NCBI GenBank assembly: GCA_020051695.1
Contig: JAGVQM010000010.1
Span: forward strand, 62,001 to 126,000
Length of the DNA: 64,000 bases
Direction of reading: 5' to 3'
Origin: Candidatus Zixiibacteriota bacterium
Lineage (GTDB): Bacteria > Zixibacteria > MSB-5A5 > WJJR01 > JAJRUJ01
Position 1 is the first letter of the stretch. Each line of letters begins with the position of its first letter. The notes beneath the pieces are model-generated. The model was not told the origin of the DNA. It ran no database searches and saw only the letters and a program-made list of their open reading frames with translations. Below are positions 26,672 to 35,123 of this stretch, one piece after another. The translations under genes were made by a program, and so were the position numbers.

Positions 26672-27004
26672 TTATCTCCGCGAACGGTAGTCCCGGGGCC
26701 CGCCCTTGCGCGGTGAGGGGATGGTGCGGTACCGCAATTCGGTGTGAGCGTGGTTCGATTGAGGCCCCAGCTTCACTTTGCCTTTAATCAACCGGGCAAT
26801 CGACAACAGGTCTTCCTTGATCGTCCGCGCGGCCTTGCGGTTTTCCTCCTGAATTTTGAGGTAGACCTCTTCACGATGGACGATAACGTGCGCCGGGGCG
26901 TCCACCCCGAGTCGCACCTGCCTGCCATAGATACCCAGCACGGTGACTTTAATATTGTCACCGATAGTGATGCTCTCCCCCAACTTCCGTGTCAGAATCA
27001 GCAT
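26672..27004 (-). CDS. csrA: Translational regulator CsrA with long C-terminal extension
   Basis: CsrA dimers bind GGA-containing hairpins and block translation; in FliW-containing bacteria the main target is flagellin. The core opens [16 protein letters not shown], has [18 protein letters not shown] and the VHREEVY segment with the RNA-binding Arg at about residue 44. The start is the ATG at 27004, with GGAGGG in a hairpin loop. The protein is 110 residues. The usual 60-75 are followed by about 45 extra basic residues rich in Arg, Lys and Pro. FliW-dependent CsrAs are known for a short C-terminal extension that FliW contacts; this one is unusually long. Confidence 0.95.
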   Translation of the reverse strand: MLILTRKLGESITIGDNIKVTVLGIYGRQVRLGVDAPAHVIVHREEVYLKIQEENRKAARTIKEDLLSIARLIKGKVKLGPQSNHAHTELRYRTIPSPRKGGPRDYRSRR

Positions 27005-27017
27005 CCACCCTCCGTGG
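27005..27017 (-). promoter_or_regulatory. csrA ribosome site in a GGA-loop hairpin (possible self-regulation)
   Basis: The 13 bases directly before the csrA ATG read CCAC-GGAGG-GTGG on the minus strand: a 4-bp stem whose loop is the ribosome site and contains GGA. This shape would let CsrA repress its own translation, as is known for csrA in Escherichia coli. The stem is short, so it is a suggestion only. Confidence 0.45.
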
Positions 27018-27025
27018 CAATCCAT

Positions 27026-27046
27026 GGGCGTTTCTGATAAACGCCC
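27026..27046 (-). other. Stem-loop between flgK and csrA
   Basis: A perfect 8-bp inverted repeat (GGGCGTTT 27026-27033, AAACGCCC 27039-27046) with a 5-base loop occupies the flgK-csrA gap, 22 bases upstream of the csrA start. No T-run follows on the minus strand. It may separate the flgK and csrA parts of the transcript or mark an RNA-processing site. Confidence 0.5.
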
Positions 27047-27101
27047 TCATCCTAAGTATCGGACGGTGGTACCTGACACTTTACCGCGTGGGGGCGGACA
27101 A

Positions 27102-28502
27102 TTATCGGCCACCAACACCCAACTCGTTGACGATGGTGCCGATGGCGTGGTCGATGGTGGTAATGACTTTGGCGGCTGCGTCGTAAGCGTGCTGGGCCCG
27201 GATCATGTTGGCCATTTCCTCATCAAGCGACACACCCTGGACCGACTGGCGGGAAAACTCCAGCTGTTCGAGCACCAGATCGTAGTTGTCCTTGGTGTCC
27301 TTGGCCTGTTCGGCCCGGGTGCCGATTAATCCGATTAGCGAATAATAAAATTCGCTCATAGTGGCCGAGCCGTTATTCAAGACCTGAGCGGACTTTAACT
27401 GCGCAATGCCCAGTGCGATCGTGTTGTTGCCCGGACTGGCTGCGGCCGAAGAGGCCGCAATATTGGCCAGACTGTTTTTCACTTCCTGCGACAAATCGAC
27501 CGTCGCGGCGGTCAGGCGGTTGGGGTCGAAGAAATTAATGCCGGTTTGGTCATTGGATCCGTACCCCGTCCGGTGCAGGGCATTGACCTCGGTGACCAGC
27601 CGGTAGACCAGACTATCCAACTGGGTAATATATTCAGGGAGCACGGCATCACGGGCTTCAATCAGCGAGGCCAGTTCTCCTCCGATCGAGCCCAGCTGCG
27701 TGCCGGTGCCCTGCCAGACAATCTGCCGGATGGTCATGGTCTGCGTGGCCTCGGTCTCGGTGCCCAGCGCCGTATAGTGCCCGCTGCCGATAAATTCCAT
27801 GGCGCCGATAAACACCCGCGCCGCGCCGGTGGATTCCTCGATTTGGGTCACATCCACTTTGTAGGATAATTGGTCGATGAGATAGTCCCGGCGGTCCCGC
27901 AAATCGTTGGCGGTGTTGCCGTCTAACTCCATGAACGCAATTTCCCGATTAATATTCGAAATCTCGGAAGCCATCTGGTTTAATTCGCTGACCCGCGCCG
28001 ACACATCGTCATCGAGATTTTTAATTACGGCGCTCAGACGTTGGGAGGCCTGCTGCAAGCCATTGATCAGCAACAAGGCCTGCTCCCGGATGGCTGACCG
28101 GGCGGTCTGGGAATCGGCAGCGGTGGTCAGGTTTTGCCAGGCATTGAAAAAGTTGTTCAATAAATCATTAAGCTGGTTTTCATTGGGTTCCATGAAAATG
28201 CTTTCCACCTGGGACATGGTGCGGTCCATGGCATCCCAGCGGCCCAGTTGTGCGTTTTCATCACGGTACTGGGTCGTCAGAAACAAATCCCGGATTTGCC
28301 GGACAGTGGCAATCTGTACGCCGGTGCCGTATTTCCCGTTCGCGTCTTCATAAGGCGTAGTCGATTCCAGCAATACCTGCTGCCGGGAATATCCCGGAGT
28401 GCTCACGTTGGCGATATTATGCCCGATGCTGGTCAGATTATATTGCTGCGAGAGGATGGCCCGCTTGCCGGCCTCCAACCCTCCAAACAGTGAAAACGGC
28501 AT
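27102..28502 (-). CDS. flgK: Hook-filament junction protein FlgK (HAP1)
   Basis: FlgK forms the first junction layer on the hook tip. The N-terminus FGGLEAGKRAILSQQYNLTSIGHNIANVSTPGYSRQ contains the rod/hook signature N-x-A-N-V-x-T-P-G-Y-S-R (quoted in parts: SIGHNIANVSTPGYSRQ). The C-terminus has the VSLDEEMANMIRAQHAYDAA and ITTIDHAIGTIVN pattern. The length (466) is normal. It follows flgN by 20 bases and precedes csrA. Confidence 0.95.
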   Translation of the reverse strand: MPFSLFGGLEAGKRAILSQQYNLTSIGHNIANVSTPGYSRQQVLLESTTPYEDANGKYGTGVQIATVRQIRDLFLTTQYRDENAQLGRWDAMDRTMSQVESIFMEPNENQLNDLLNNFFNAWQNLTTAADSQTARSAIREQALLLINGLQQASQRLSAVIKNLDDDVSARVSELNQMASEISNINREIAFMELDGNTANDLRDRRDYLIDQLSYKVDVTQIEESTGAARVFIGAMEFIGSGHYTALGTETEATQTMTIRQIVWQGTGTQLGSIGGELASLIEARDAVLPEYITQLDSLVYRLVTEVNALHRTGYGSNDQTGINFFDPNRLTAATVDLSQEVKNSLANIAASSAAASPGNNTIALGIAQLKSAQVLNNGSATMSEFYYSLIGLIGTRAEQAKDTKDNYDLVLEQLEFSRQSVQGVSLDEEMANMIRAQHAYDAAAKVITTIDHAIGTIVNELGVGGR

Positions 28503-28522
28503 CCCACACCTTCCTTGGCGGA

Positions 28523-29062
28523 TTACCCGATACGGTTGACCAGCGCTGCTGTTTTCTTGGTGGTCGTGCGCGGCGCATATTCCGGGGCGGTCGCCATGTT
28601 CCCGGCAATCAACCGGACCGTTTCCCTGATATGCATCATCGACCGGTTAATCAACATATCATTTTGCCGGCGAACATGCTGGATGTTCCCGGTAATGGAG
28701 AGCATCGTCTGCTGGAGCTGCTTGAGCCGCGCGGCATAGGTGCCCGAAAGGACATCGGTCAACCTGGACAGGGTCAGCTGTTGCGGGTCGCCGTCGATAT
28801 ATTCAGCCAGCCGGCCCAGCAGCCGACGCCGCTCGGTTTCCAGTTCCCGGGAAAAACGGATGGCCTGCTCCTGCTGTTGGACGTTTTGCTCGACGCCGGC
28901 CACATCGCTTTCCACGAGAAACCGTTGCTGGTCGGTCAGCAGTTGCAACAACGAATCAAGGTGTTCGACTTCCCGGGCAACGACTTGCGTCAATTGGCGC
29001 GTGATCTGGCTAACCGACTGCTCCGCTGCGGGGGCTAATGGCTGTTCTGCTGGACTAGACAT
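28523..29062 (-). CDS. flgN: FlgN-family chaperone
   Basis: FlgN keeps FlgK and FlgL in an export-ready state. The 179-residue product is helical throughout, with the family Q-rich long helices (ALLQLLTDQQRFLVE-like segment near residue 40 and NIQHVRRQNDMLINRSMMHI near residue 130). The ATG at 29062 is chosen over 29080 because AAGGA stands just upstream of it. The gene lies directly before flgK as in most flagellar clusters. A possible sigma-28 promoter is in the gap upstream. Confidence 0.75.
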   Translation of the reverse strand: MSSPAEQPLAPAAEQSVSQITRQLTQVVAREVEHLDSLLQLLTDQQRFLVESDVAGVEQNVQQQEQAIRFSRELETERRRLLGRLAEYIDGDPQQLTLSRLTDVLSGTYAARLKQLQQTMLSITGNIQHVRRQNDMLINRSMMHIRETVRLIAGNMATAPEYAPRTTTKKTAALVNRIG

Positions 29063-29095
29063 CGTTTCCTTCCGGTACACAGGTTCCCCTGCTTA

Positions 29096-29122
29096 CTATC
29101 GGCCAATCGCCATGATCCATGA
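29096..29122 (-). promoter_or_regulatory. Possible sigma-28 promoter for flgN-flgK-csrA-flgL-fliW
   Basis: On the minus strand GCCGATAG (29103-29096) matches seven of eight -10 positions. Eleven bases upstream lies TCATGGAT (29122-29115), only four of eight at -35. It sits in the 67-base gap between flgJ and flgN, where a class-3 promoter is expected, and would give a leader of about 27 bases. Confidence 0.4.
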
Positions 29123-29129
29123 CCATCCC

Positions 29130-29627
29130 CTATTCCCCGGGGTTATCCCGTACGCCCACCAGACTGCGATATGGCCGCGCGAGACCGCGCAGTGCCTCCA
29201 GGTCTTTCGCCGGCGTCGGGGCGGCCCCCTTGTCCAACACCAGCATTTCCTCTTTCGGCTGGGCATTCTCACCTGCAGCGGCAGAGTCCGCCGGTGAAAC
29301 TTGTCGATTGAGTGATTCGAACAACATCTCTCCCAGCCCGATACCGCCCTGCTGAGCCAGGTAGACCGCCATTTGTTCGTCGGTTATTTCGCGCATGGTC
29401 TCCATGCCGAACCCGGCTTCATCGGTCTTGGGCACGGTGGCCCGCATGCTTTTGAGCAGCTTGTACATAAACAGCGACTCGAAATCCTGCGATGCTTTGC
29501 GCAACCGGGACTCGCGCAAGCGCCGGTCGGCGCCCTCGTCCGCCGTTTTTAATTCTGCGGTACGCCGAAAATCAACATTTTCCGGCTGCGCCGTCGAGGG
29601 CAGTACTGCGGAAATTGGATCACTCAT
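29130..29627 (-). CDS. flgJ: FlgJ-like rod-binding protein without muramidase domain
   Basis: The conserved rod-binding domain is at residues about 45-115 (ASQDFESLFMYKLLKSMRA, then GGIGLGEMLFESL). It acts as scaffold for rod assembly in the periplasm. There is no C-terminal glucosaminidase domain, and the tail is short and acidic, ending at residue 165. Many bacteria outside the gamma/beta proteobacteria have this short form and use a separate muramidase. It is the last gene of the flgF-flgJ operon. Confidence 0.88.
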   Translation of the reverse strand: MSDPISAVLPSTAQPENVDFRRTAELKTADEGADRRLRESRLRKASQDFESLFMYKLLKSMRATVPKTDEAGFGMETMREITDEQMAVYLAQQGGIGLGEMLFESLNRQVSPADSAAAGENAQPKEEMLVLDKGAAPTPAKDLEALRGLARPYRSLVGVRDNPGE

Positions 29628-29648
29628 GGCTGCTTGAATCCGGGTCGA

Positions 29649-30812
29649 CTAGATGATAATCAGTTCACCCCGTAACGCCCCGGCTTTCTTCAACGCCTGG
29701 AAAATGGCAATGATATCACGCGGCGTGGCCCCGATACTGTTCAGCGCCTGTGCGACGTCGCTGATATTCGTGGACTCCTGCATATAAATGACCTTAGCTT
29801 CGGTTTCACTGACATCGATACTGGCCTGGGTCTGGGTCACCGTCTCACCCTGGGAAAAAGGCGCCGGCTGAGAGATAATCGGCTGGGCGCTGATCGTAAT
29901 CGTAATTGAACCGTGCGCCAGCGCTACCGGAGCAATGGTCACACATTCGCCGGCCACGATTGTGCCCGTCTTTTCATTGATCACTACCCGTGCCGGGACA
30001 TCCGGCGTCAGCGTCAGCATTTCCAGCGAGGCAATGAATCCCACCTTTCCGCCTTCGACCTGGAATTCGGGCGGAATCTCGACGGCCACCGACGCCCGGT
30101 CCACCGGGACCGCCGCATCGTAATACACGTCGTTGATCGCCCCGGCCACGCGTTGAATTGTGGTATAATCGGGGTTGCGCAGCACGATGCGGATTTTTCC
30201 GTCCAACGGCTCGAACTGCATTAATTCCGATTCCAGCACGCCGCCGTCGGGCACGCGGCCCACCAGGGTATAATTTTTGGCGACCTTGGAACCGCCGCCG
30301 CTTTGGACATTGAATCCGCCGGTCGATATCGGTCCCTGGGCATACCCGAACAACCGGCCGTCCAGCCCGGTCAAGGGGGTCATCAGCAACGTCCCGCCCT
30401 CCAGCGATTGTGCATCGCCCATCGAAGAGACCGTCACATCGAAATGTGAACCGGCTTTCATCTCCGGGGTAACCGCCGAAGTAACCATAACTGCCGCCAC
30501 ATTTTTGACTTTGATCTGTTCGGGGGCGACGGTCACACCCAATCTGGTCAGCATACTGGCCAGGGACTGCACGGTGAATTGCGTCCCGGCGCCGTCGCCG
30601 GTACCGTTGAGACCGACGACCAGCCCGTAGCCGAAAAGACGCACATCGGCCTGGCCGGCAATATCAGCGATGTCTTTAAGCCGCACGTAACCGGCTGCCG
30701 CCGGCAACGGAGGCAAGTTGACGAACACAAATGCGGCCAACCAGGCGCCAATCAGCGTTCGCCGCAGGCGCCGGCCGGTACGTCCTTCTGATTTTTTCGT
30801 TGCCCTGCCCAT
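29649..30812 (-). CDS. flgI: P-ring protein FlgI
   Basis: FlgI forms the P-ring around the rod in the peptidoglycan layer. An N-terminal Sec signal with an unusually long, basic n-region ends near AAAG at about residue 41. The mature protein opens VRLKDIADIAGQADVRLFGY and has the family LVVGLNGTGDG motif. The C-terminal ISDVAQALNSIGATPRDIIA and IFQALKKAGALRGELIII are typical. The length (387) is normal. It follows flgH by 19 bases. Confidence 0.96.
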   Translation of the reverse strand: MGRATKKSEGRTGRRLRRTLIGAWLAAFVFVNLPPLPAAAGYVRLKDIADIAGQADVRLFGYGLVVGLNGTGDGAGTQFTVQSLASMLTRLGVTVAPEQIKVKNVAAVMVTSAVTPEMKAGSHFDVTVSSMGDAQSLEGGTLLMTPLTGLDGRLFGYAQGPISTGGFNVQSGGGSKVAKNYTLVGRVPDGGVLESELMQFEPLDGKIRIVLRNPDYTTIQRVAGAINDVYYDAAVPVDRASVAVEIPPEFQVEGGKVGFIASLEMLTLTPDVPARVVINEKTGTIVAGECVTIAPVALAHGSITITISAQPIISQPAPFSQGETVTQTQASIDVSETEAKVIYMQESTNISDVAQALNSIGATPRDIIAIFQALKKAGALRGELIII

Positions 30813-30831
30813 TGGCTATCCCTACATACCG

Positions 30832-31413
30832 TTAAAAGACCCAATTCAGGAACCGCATGATCCAGCCCGGCCTGCTGCCGTTGGCTGCGATACCCTTGCC
30901 GCGATAGGTGATCTGCGCATCCGCGATTTGATAGGAATATATTGTGTTTTGCGGTGAGATGTCCTGCGGCCGGACTGTCCCGTTCAGGACCAGCATTTCT
31001 TTATCGTTATTGATCCCCAGCACGCGCGAACCTTCAATAACTAAATCGCCGTTGGGCTGGACACCGACGACCCGGACGGCCATCTGCGAAGTGATCGATC
31101 CGCTCCGCGAGGTTTTACCTTCGTTGGATGATTCATTTTTCGATGTGCCGTCCGCGCCGAAGACCGGGATCTCACCAAACGGAAAAGTGCCGAACCCCGG
31201 CCCGGCGTCCAGCGCGAATTTGCTGTCCTTGGTCGTTTCCGTGCTCGCGGTATTCGACGCCGAGGTTTTTTCGATAATCAGCACGGTCAGGATGTCGCCG
31301 ACCCGGCCGGCTTTCATATCGGTGAACAACGACATCGACTGATTGTACTGCTGGGCGGCCGAAGTCACGGCACAGGCCAGCACCAGCAACGCGGTTAACC
31401 ATAGTTTTTTCAT
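30832..31413 (-). CDS. flgH: L-ring protein FlgH
   Basis: FlgH forms the outer-membrane L-ring, so it is evidence for a diderm envelope. The product has an N-terminal signal (KKLWLTALLVLACAVTSAA) and the family core SLFTDMKAGRVGDILTVLI, ITSQMAVRVVGVQPNGDLVI and the C-terminal GNG-like segment. FlgH is usually a lipoprotein; here the only candidate lipidation Cys is at residue 14 in VLAC, a poor lipobox, so lipidation is uncertain. At 193 residues it is at the short end. Confidence 0.94.
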   Translation of the reverse strand: MKKLWLTALLVLACAVTSAAQQYNQSMSLFTDMKAGRVGDILTVLIIEKTSASNTASTETTKDSKFALDAGPGFGTFPFGEIPVFGADGTSKNESSNEGKTSRSGSITSQMAVRVVGVQPNGDLVIEGSRVLGINNDKEMLVLNGTVRPQDISPQNTIYSYQIADAQITYRGKGIAANGSRPGWIMRFLNWVF

Positions 31414-31425
31414 CTTGTGCTCACC

Positions 31426-32142
31426 TCATCCCCCCGCGCCGGGGCGCGAGATTTCAATGACTCCATTATCCACTGGAATACCGGTAACCAATTTTTTGGA
31501 AGAGAGGTTTTTCACGCGTACCGGACGGTCTCTCCAGCCGTCTTCGATCGCCTCCCCCATCGCCGTCAACAGGAGATTGGCGATCTGGTAGCGAATCGTC
31601 ACCTTTTCGCCCTGCAAGACCAATGGATTTTCTTCAACCGCCGCGCGGGTCAGCATGGTCCCCGGCCCCAGTGTCCGCCGCAGCCGATAACCGACACCTT
31701 CCTCCAGTGCAGTCAACGGGCGATCATCGCGTAAATTGACCTCACGGCGTTCGAGGAGCACATCGGCCGGACTGATAACCTCTTTGCGCTTAAGTCCGCG
31801 GGTGGTCACGAGGACTTCATCATATAAGGTAATATCCAGCGGCACCGGAAATGACCGTAACTCCTCTTTACCCCTGAACACGGTCACCCGCAATGTCACC
31901 AGTCCGGACAAATCGGCACTGCCGGGGTGAGTGATTTCCAGGGTCACCCCGTCCCAGTTTATTTCGGGGCGGATATAACGCCGGAACGTGAGTTCGAGAT
32001 CCTCGGGCGCCCACTGCGTCTGCTTTAGGATGTGTTGCCGGCAGGCCTGTTCGATAGTCTCCTGGATGCCGGCCTGCGCGACAGGCAGCCACGCGCCGGT
32101 CAGGAGGACTATCCCCATCAAAATTCGAAGAAACGCACGCAT
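31426..32142 (-). CDS. flgA: P-ring assembly chaperone FlgA
   Basis: FlgA is a periplasmic chaperone for FlgI. A signal peptide covers residues 1-24 (cleavage after AQA). The C-terminal SAF domain includes KRKEVISPADVLLERREV, GPGTMLTRAAVE and the strand pair ending IPVDNGVIEIS. The length (238) is normal. It lies between flgG and flgH, 8 bases after flgG and overlapping no gene. Confidence 0.92.
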   Translation of the reverse strand: MRAFLRILMGIVLLTGAWLPVAQAGIQETIEQACRQHILKQTQWAPEDLELTFRRYIRPEINWDGVTLEITHPGSADLSGLVTLRVTVFRGKEELRSFPVPLDITLYDEVLVTTRGLKRKEVISPADVLLERREVNLRDDRPLTALEEGVGYRLRRTLGPGTMLTRAAVEENPLVLQGEKVTIRYQIANLLLTAMGEAIEDGWRDRPVRVKNLSSKKLVTGIPVDNGVIEISRPGAGG

Positions 32143-32150
32143 GATCTTAT

Positions 32151-32939
32151 CTACCGTTTTAGGTTATTGGCCAGCGAGGCCATATCGTCGGCGGTTTGAA
32201 TGGCCTTGGAATTAATCTCGTATGCCCGCTGGGCGATAATCATATTGACCATTTCTTCCACCACTTCCACGTTCGACATTTCCAGATACCCCTGGGCGAT
32301 CTCGCCAAAACCGGCCGAGGCCGGATTACCCAGGATGGGATCGCCGGAGGAGACGGTCGAGGTGTACAGGTTGTGCCCGATGGCGTTCAAGCCACCGGAA
32401 TTGAGGAACTTGGCCAGTTCAAGTTGTCCAAGGTTCTGGGGTTCACCCTGCCCCGGTAACATGACCTGGACTGTACCATCCATGCCAATCGAAATTTTTT
32501 CGGCGTCCTGCGGAATCGTCAAATCGGGGACCAGGTAGAAACCGTCATTGGTCACCACCCGCCCGTCCGCCGAGAGTTTGAACGAACCATCCCGCGAATA
32601 GGCGGTAGTCCCATCCGGCATGGTAATCTGGAAAAAACCGTCGCCTGAGATCGCCAGATCCAGCGGCTGGTCTGTCGGGTTCAGACTGCCTTCAGAAAAT
32701 ATCCGCGAGGTGGAGATCGGTTTGGAACCATAACCGATTTCCAGGTTCACCGGCACCATACTTTCCGCGGCGGCGTTCGTCCCCGCCGTACGGATATTCT
32801 GGTACAACACGTCCTGGAATTCAACCTTGCTGCGTTTGAAGCCGGTCGTGTTGATATTCGACAGGTTATTGGCGATCGTATCCACATTCAACTGCTGGGC
32901 GACCATCCCCGATGCCCCGGTGCGTAACGCCCTGATCAT
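32151..32939 (-). CDS. flgG: Distal rod protein FlgG
   Basis: FlgG builds the distal rod. The N-terminus RALRTGASGMVAQQLNVD and NNLSNINTTGFKRSKVEFQD is the rod/hook family signature. The C-terminus GYLEMSNVEVVEEMVNMIIA and QRAYEINSKAIQTADDM is characteristic. The length (262) is exactly that of the family. It follows flgF by 40 bases in the same operon. Confidence 0.97.
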   Translation of the reverse strand: MIRALRTGASGMVAQQLNVDTIANNLSNINTTGFKRSKVEFQDVLYQNIRTAGTNAAAESMVPVNLEIGYGSKPISTSRIFSEGSLNPTDQPLDLAISGDGFFQITMPDGTTAYSRDGSFKLSADGRVVTNDGFYLVPDLTIPQDAEKISIGMDGTVQVMLPGQGEPQNLGQLELAKFLNSGGLNAIGHNLYTSTVSSGDPILGNPASAGFGEIAQGYLEMSNVEVVEEMVNMIIAQRAYEINSKAIQTADDMASLANNLKR

Positions 32940-32979
32940 TGTACAGACTCCCCTTTATCCCGGCAGGCCGGGCCGACTC

Positions 32980-33714
32980 TCACCGGCCGACCGTCCCGAG
33001 CTGGTTAATTGCTTTATCCAGCGACTGATCCTGGATTTGCACCATGCGCTGCGCGGTTTCGAAATGGCGATAACTTTCGATCATGTTCACCATTTCTGAG
33101 ATAATATTAATGTTGGAGCGCTCCAACGCGCCCTGGCGGACCGTGAAATCGACTGCCTTGGTCGGGTTCGGCGCGTCTGCAATTTTCCCGAATAATCCGG
33201 GAGAGGTGCGTTCCAGCGGATATGGCGCGGGGAAGGTGACTAGTTTCAGTATCCCGGTCGAAACGCCGTTCACGCTGATCCGGCCCCGCTCATCAACGGC
33301 AAACTCTTTCCCGGCAAGGGAGATTTCCCCATTTTCGGCCAGCACTGGATAACCGTCGGCGGTAACCAGCTTGCCTTCGCTGGACAACCCAAAGTTTCCG
33401 GCCCGCGTGTACATTTCACCGCTGGGCGTCGACACCGTGAAAAAAGCGTCACCATCCAGCGCCAAATGCAACCGGCTGCCGGTTTCCTCGATGGCGCCCG
33501 GCGAAAAATCGATGGCGATTTCGGCAATCTGGGGGATTTCCCAGTCTGCCTGAACCGTGGCGGCTTCTTGCCCGGCTTTGGAGAACTCCTGCGCAATGAC
33601 GAGTTCACGCTTAAAACCGGCGGTGTTGACATTGGCCAGATTATGGGCCGTGGCATCCTGCCGAATTACTTGCGGCAGCATTCCCGAGGCGGCGTCATAG
33701 ATACCCTTAAGCAT
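32980..33714 (-). CDS. flgF: Proximal rod protein FlgF
   Basis: A rod protein paralogous to FlgG. The N-terminus is GIYDAASGMLPQVIRQDATA and HNLANVNTAGFKRELVIAQE; the C-terminus is GALERSNINIISEMVNMIES and YRHFETAQRMVQIQDQSLDK. At 244 residues it has the FlgF length and is followed by flgG. The ATG at 33714 has AAGGA upstream. It is the first gene of the flgF-flgJ operon behind a sigma-54-type promoter. Confidence 0.94.
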   Translation of the reverse strand: MLKGIYDAASGMLPQVIRQDATAHNLANVNTAGFKRELVIAQEFSKAGQEAATVQADWEIPQIAEIAIDFSPGAIEETGSRLHLALDGDAFFTVSTPSGEMYTRAGNFGLSSEGKLVTADGYPVLAENGEISLAGKEFAVDERGRISVNGVSTGILKLVTFPAPYPLERTSPGLFGKIADAPNPTKAVDFTVRQGALERSNINIISEMVNMIESYRHFETAQRMVQIQDQSLDKAINQLGTVGR

Positions 33715-34081
33715 AACTATCCTTTCCCACCCCGCTGCATTGCAAGGGATATGCCGAACCGTCCGATTTTACTGCGGAGAAATTCCAGCAGGCCTTGGAC
33801 GATGGCTGCACATGGGTTTGTTACTTGAGCAATGTTATATATCTCATTGGTGCAAAACCACATCGGAGACGACGAAAATTCCACCACACCCATTCGATCC
33901 GGAGAAATTTATCGAACCCACCATTATTCGATCCTCGGAGATCGCTTCCGAAAAACGGCGTACGGAAAATCATGCCCCCCCTTGCGGCAACTCTTTCCTG
34001 TGCGGCGATTAAGCCGTATGTTACTGCGGCTGGAGATTCAAAGGCCAATCCAGCCGGGGACGGACGTATGGAGTTGCGGCG
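33715..34081. other. Divergent intergenic region, flgF and the creatininase gene
   Basis: In 367 bases I see the flgF ribosome site and its sigma-54-type promoter at the left end. Elsewhere there are overlapping open frames in several phases with no coherent protein pattern, and nothing else I can name. The promoter of the plus-strand creatininase gene is not obvious. Confidence 0.5.
33741..33757 (-). promoter_or_regulatory. Sigma-54-type promoter for flgF-flgG-flgA-flgH-flgI-flgJ
   Basis: On the minus strand the element reads CGGCATA-TCCC-TTGCA. GG (33755-33754) and GC (33743-33742) are exactly 10 bases apart, and the -12 TTGCA matches the sigma-54 consensus TGGCACG-N4-TTGCW fully. The start of transcription would be near 33730, about 16 bases before flgF. 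Confidence 0.65.
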
Positions 34082-35065
34082 ATGATCAGGAATTCCGGGG
34101 AAACTGGGGAAACAGGCATGCCACATCATGAACCCCCGCCATATCTGGCTTACGAGGAGCTCTCAACTTCCCAACTGGAAAAAATCGACCGGGAGCGAGC
34201 GGTAGTCATCATGCCCCTCGGCCCGCTGGAAGAACATGGCCCGCATCTCCCGTTTGGTGTCGATGCGTTTAATGCCGATTATGTGGCCGAGGAAACGGCC
34301 CGCTTGATTCACGGGATAGATGAATCGATCACCATCATTAAGATCCCCCTGTTATATCTCGGGACACATGTCTACCGGCGGGGAGGTTCGTTGTGGACGC
34401 GCCAGCGCGTTGTCCGGGATGCAGTAGTCGATTATGGCCGTTCTCTGGTGCGGCATGGGTTCAGGCGAATCGTTGTTGTCTCGGCGCATGGCGGACCGCG
34501 CCATTTCGTCGCCCTGGAAGAGGCGGCGGTAATTGTTTCCCGCGCCCGCGGGACCAAGATGATCTCTCTGACCTCGCGGCTGATCGTCGATTTTCTGCTG
34601 GGACGCTATGTCGAGGAAATTGCCGCCCAAATGGGTGGTGATTTTTCCGAGGAAGATCAAAAAATTCTGTCCATGGACTACCACGCGGGCTGGTGGGAAA
34701 CCTCGATGATGCTGTGGCTTAAACCGCACCTTGTCGCTCAAAGTTATGCGAAATTGCCCCCGGCGTTAGTCCCGCGGGCGCGTCTGCGGCCGGGCAGCCC
34801 ATGGACCGTGGGGCCGGGGCTGGGTTATCTCGGCGCCCCCGCGGCCGCCTCAGTCAAATTTGCCGAGGCCACAGCAGTGGTCCTGCGCACCGAAATCAAG
34901 CGGATCCTTGAGCATTTTTTGGCGGGGACCCTGCCCCCCAGCTCCGTGCGCTCGCCCTTATATTTTGTGCCGGTTTTTCGCACCAATTTTCGGCGCTGGT
35001 TGCTGCTTGCCGGCGGGGCCGTTCTTGCGACGGTCATTGCCATCCTGGCAATGCATGCCCGATAA
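34082..35065 (+). CDS. Creatininase-family amidohydrolase with C-terminal membrane anchor
   Basis: The fold family includes creatininase and MftE-like peptidases, which bind two metals. Visible ligands are in GPLEEHGPHLPFGVDAF (Glu, His, Asp), SAHGG (usual NGHGGN) and DYHAGWWETSMML (usual H-A-G-x-x-E-T-S). The last 25 residues form a hydrophobic helix (LLLAGGAVLATVIAILAM) after a basic stretch, unusual for the family, suggesting a tail anchor. The ATG at 34082 has GGAG; 34118 is an alternative start. It is a lone plus-strand gene among flagellar operons and has no known flagellar role, so the substrate is unknown. Confidence 0.82.
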   Translation: MIRNSGETGETGMPHHEPPPYLAYEELSTSQLEKIDRERAVVIMPLGPLEEHGPHLPFGVDAFNADYVAEETARLIHGIDESITIIKIPLLYLGTHVYRRGGSLWTRQRVVRDAVVDYGRSLVRHGFRRIVVVSAHGGPRHFVALEEAAVIVSRARGTKMISLTSRLIVDFLLGRYVEEIAAQMGGDFSEEDQKILSMDYHAGWWETSMMLWLKPHLVAQSYAKLPPALVPRARLRPGSPWTVGPGLGYLGAPAAASVKFAEATAVVLRTEIKRILEHFLAGTLPPSSVRSPLYFVPVFRTNFRRWLLLAGGAVLATVIAILAMHAR

Positions 35066-35091
35066 TGATAAAAACGTAAGCGGTATTCGGG

Positions 35092-35111
35092 AAAACGGCA
35101 GGTGTCTGCCG
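35092..35111 (-). terminator. Terminator-like hairpin after the FapA-family gene
   Basis: CGGCAG (35096-35101) and CTGCCG (35106-35111) form a 6-bp stem with a 4-base loop, followed on the minus strand by TTTT (35095-35092). It stands 13 bases past the stop of the minus-strand gene and also separates it from the convergent creatininase gene. It is a modest intrinsic terminator. Confidence 0.5.
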
Positions 35112-35123
35112 ATTGAGGAGAAA

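Noticed and set aside
33740-34131. Several plus-strand open frames of 80-100 codons
   Set aside because: They overlap one another in different phases, have no ribosome sites of note and show no coherent composition.
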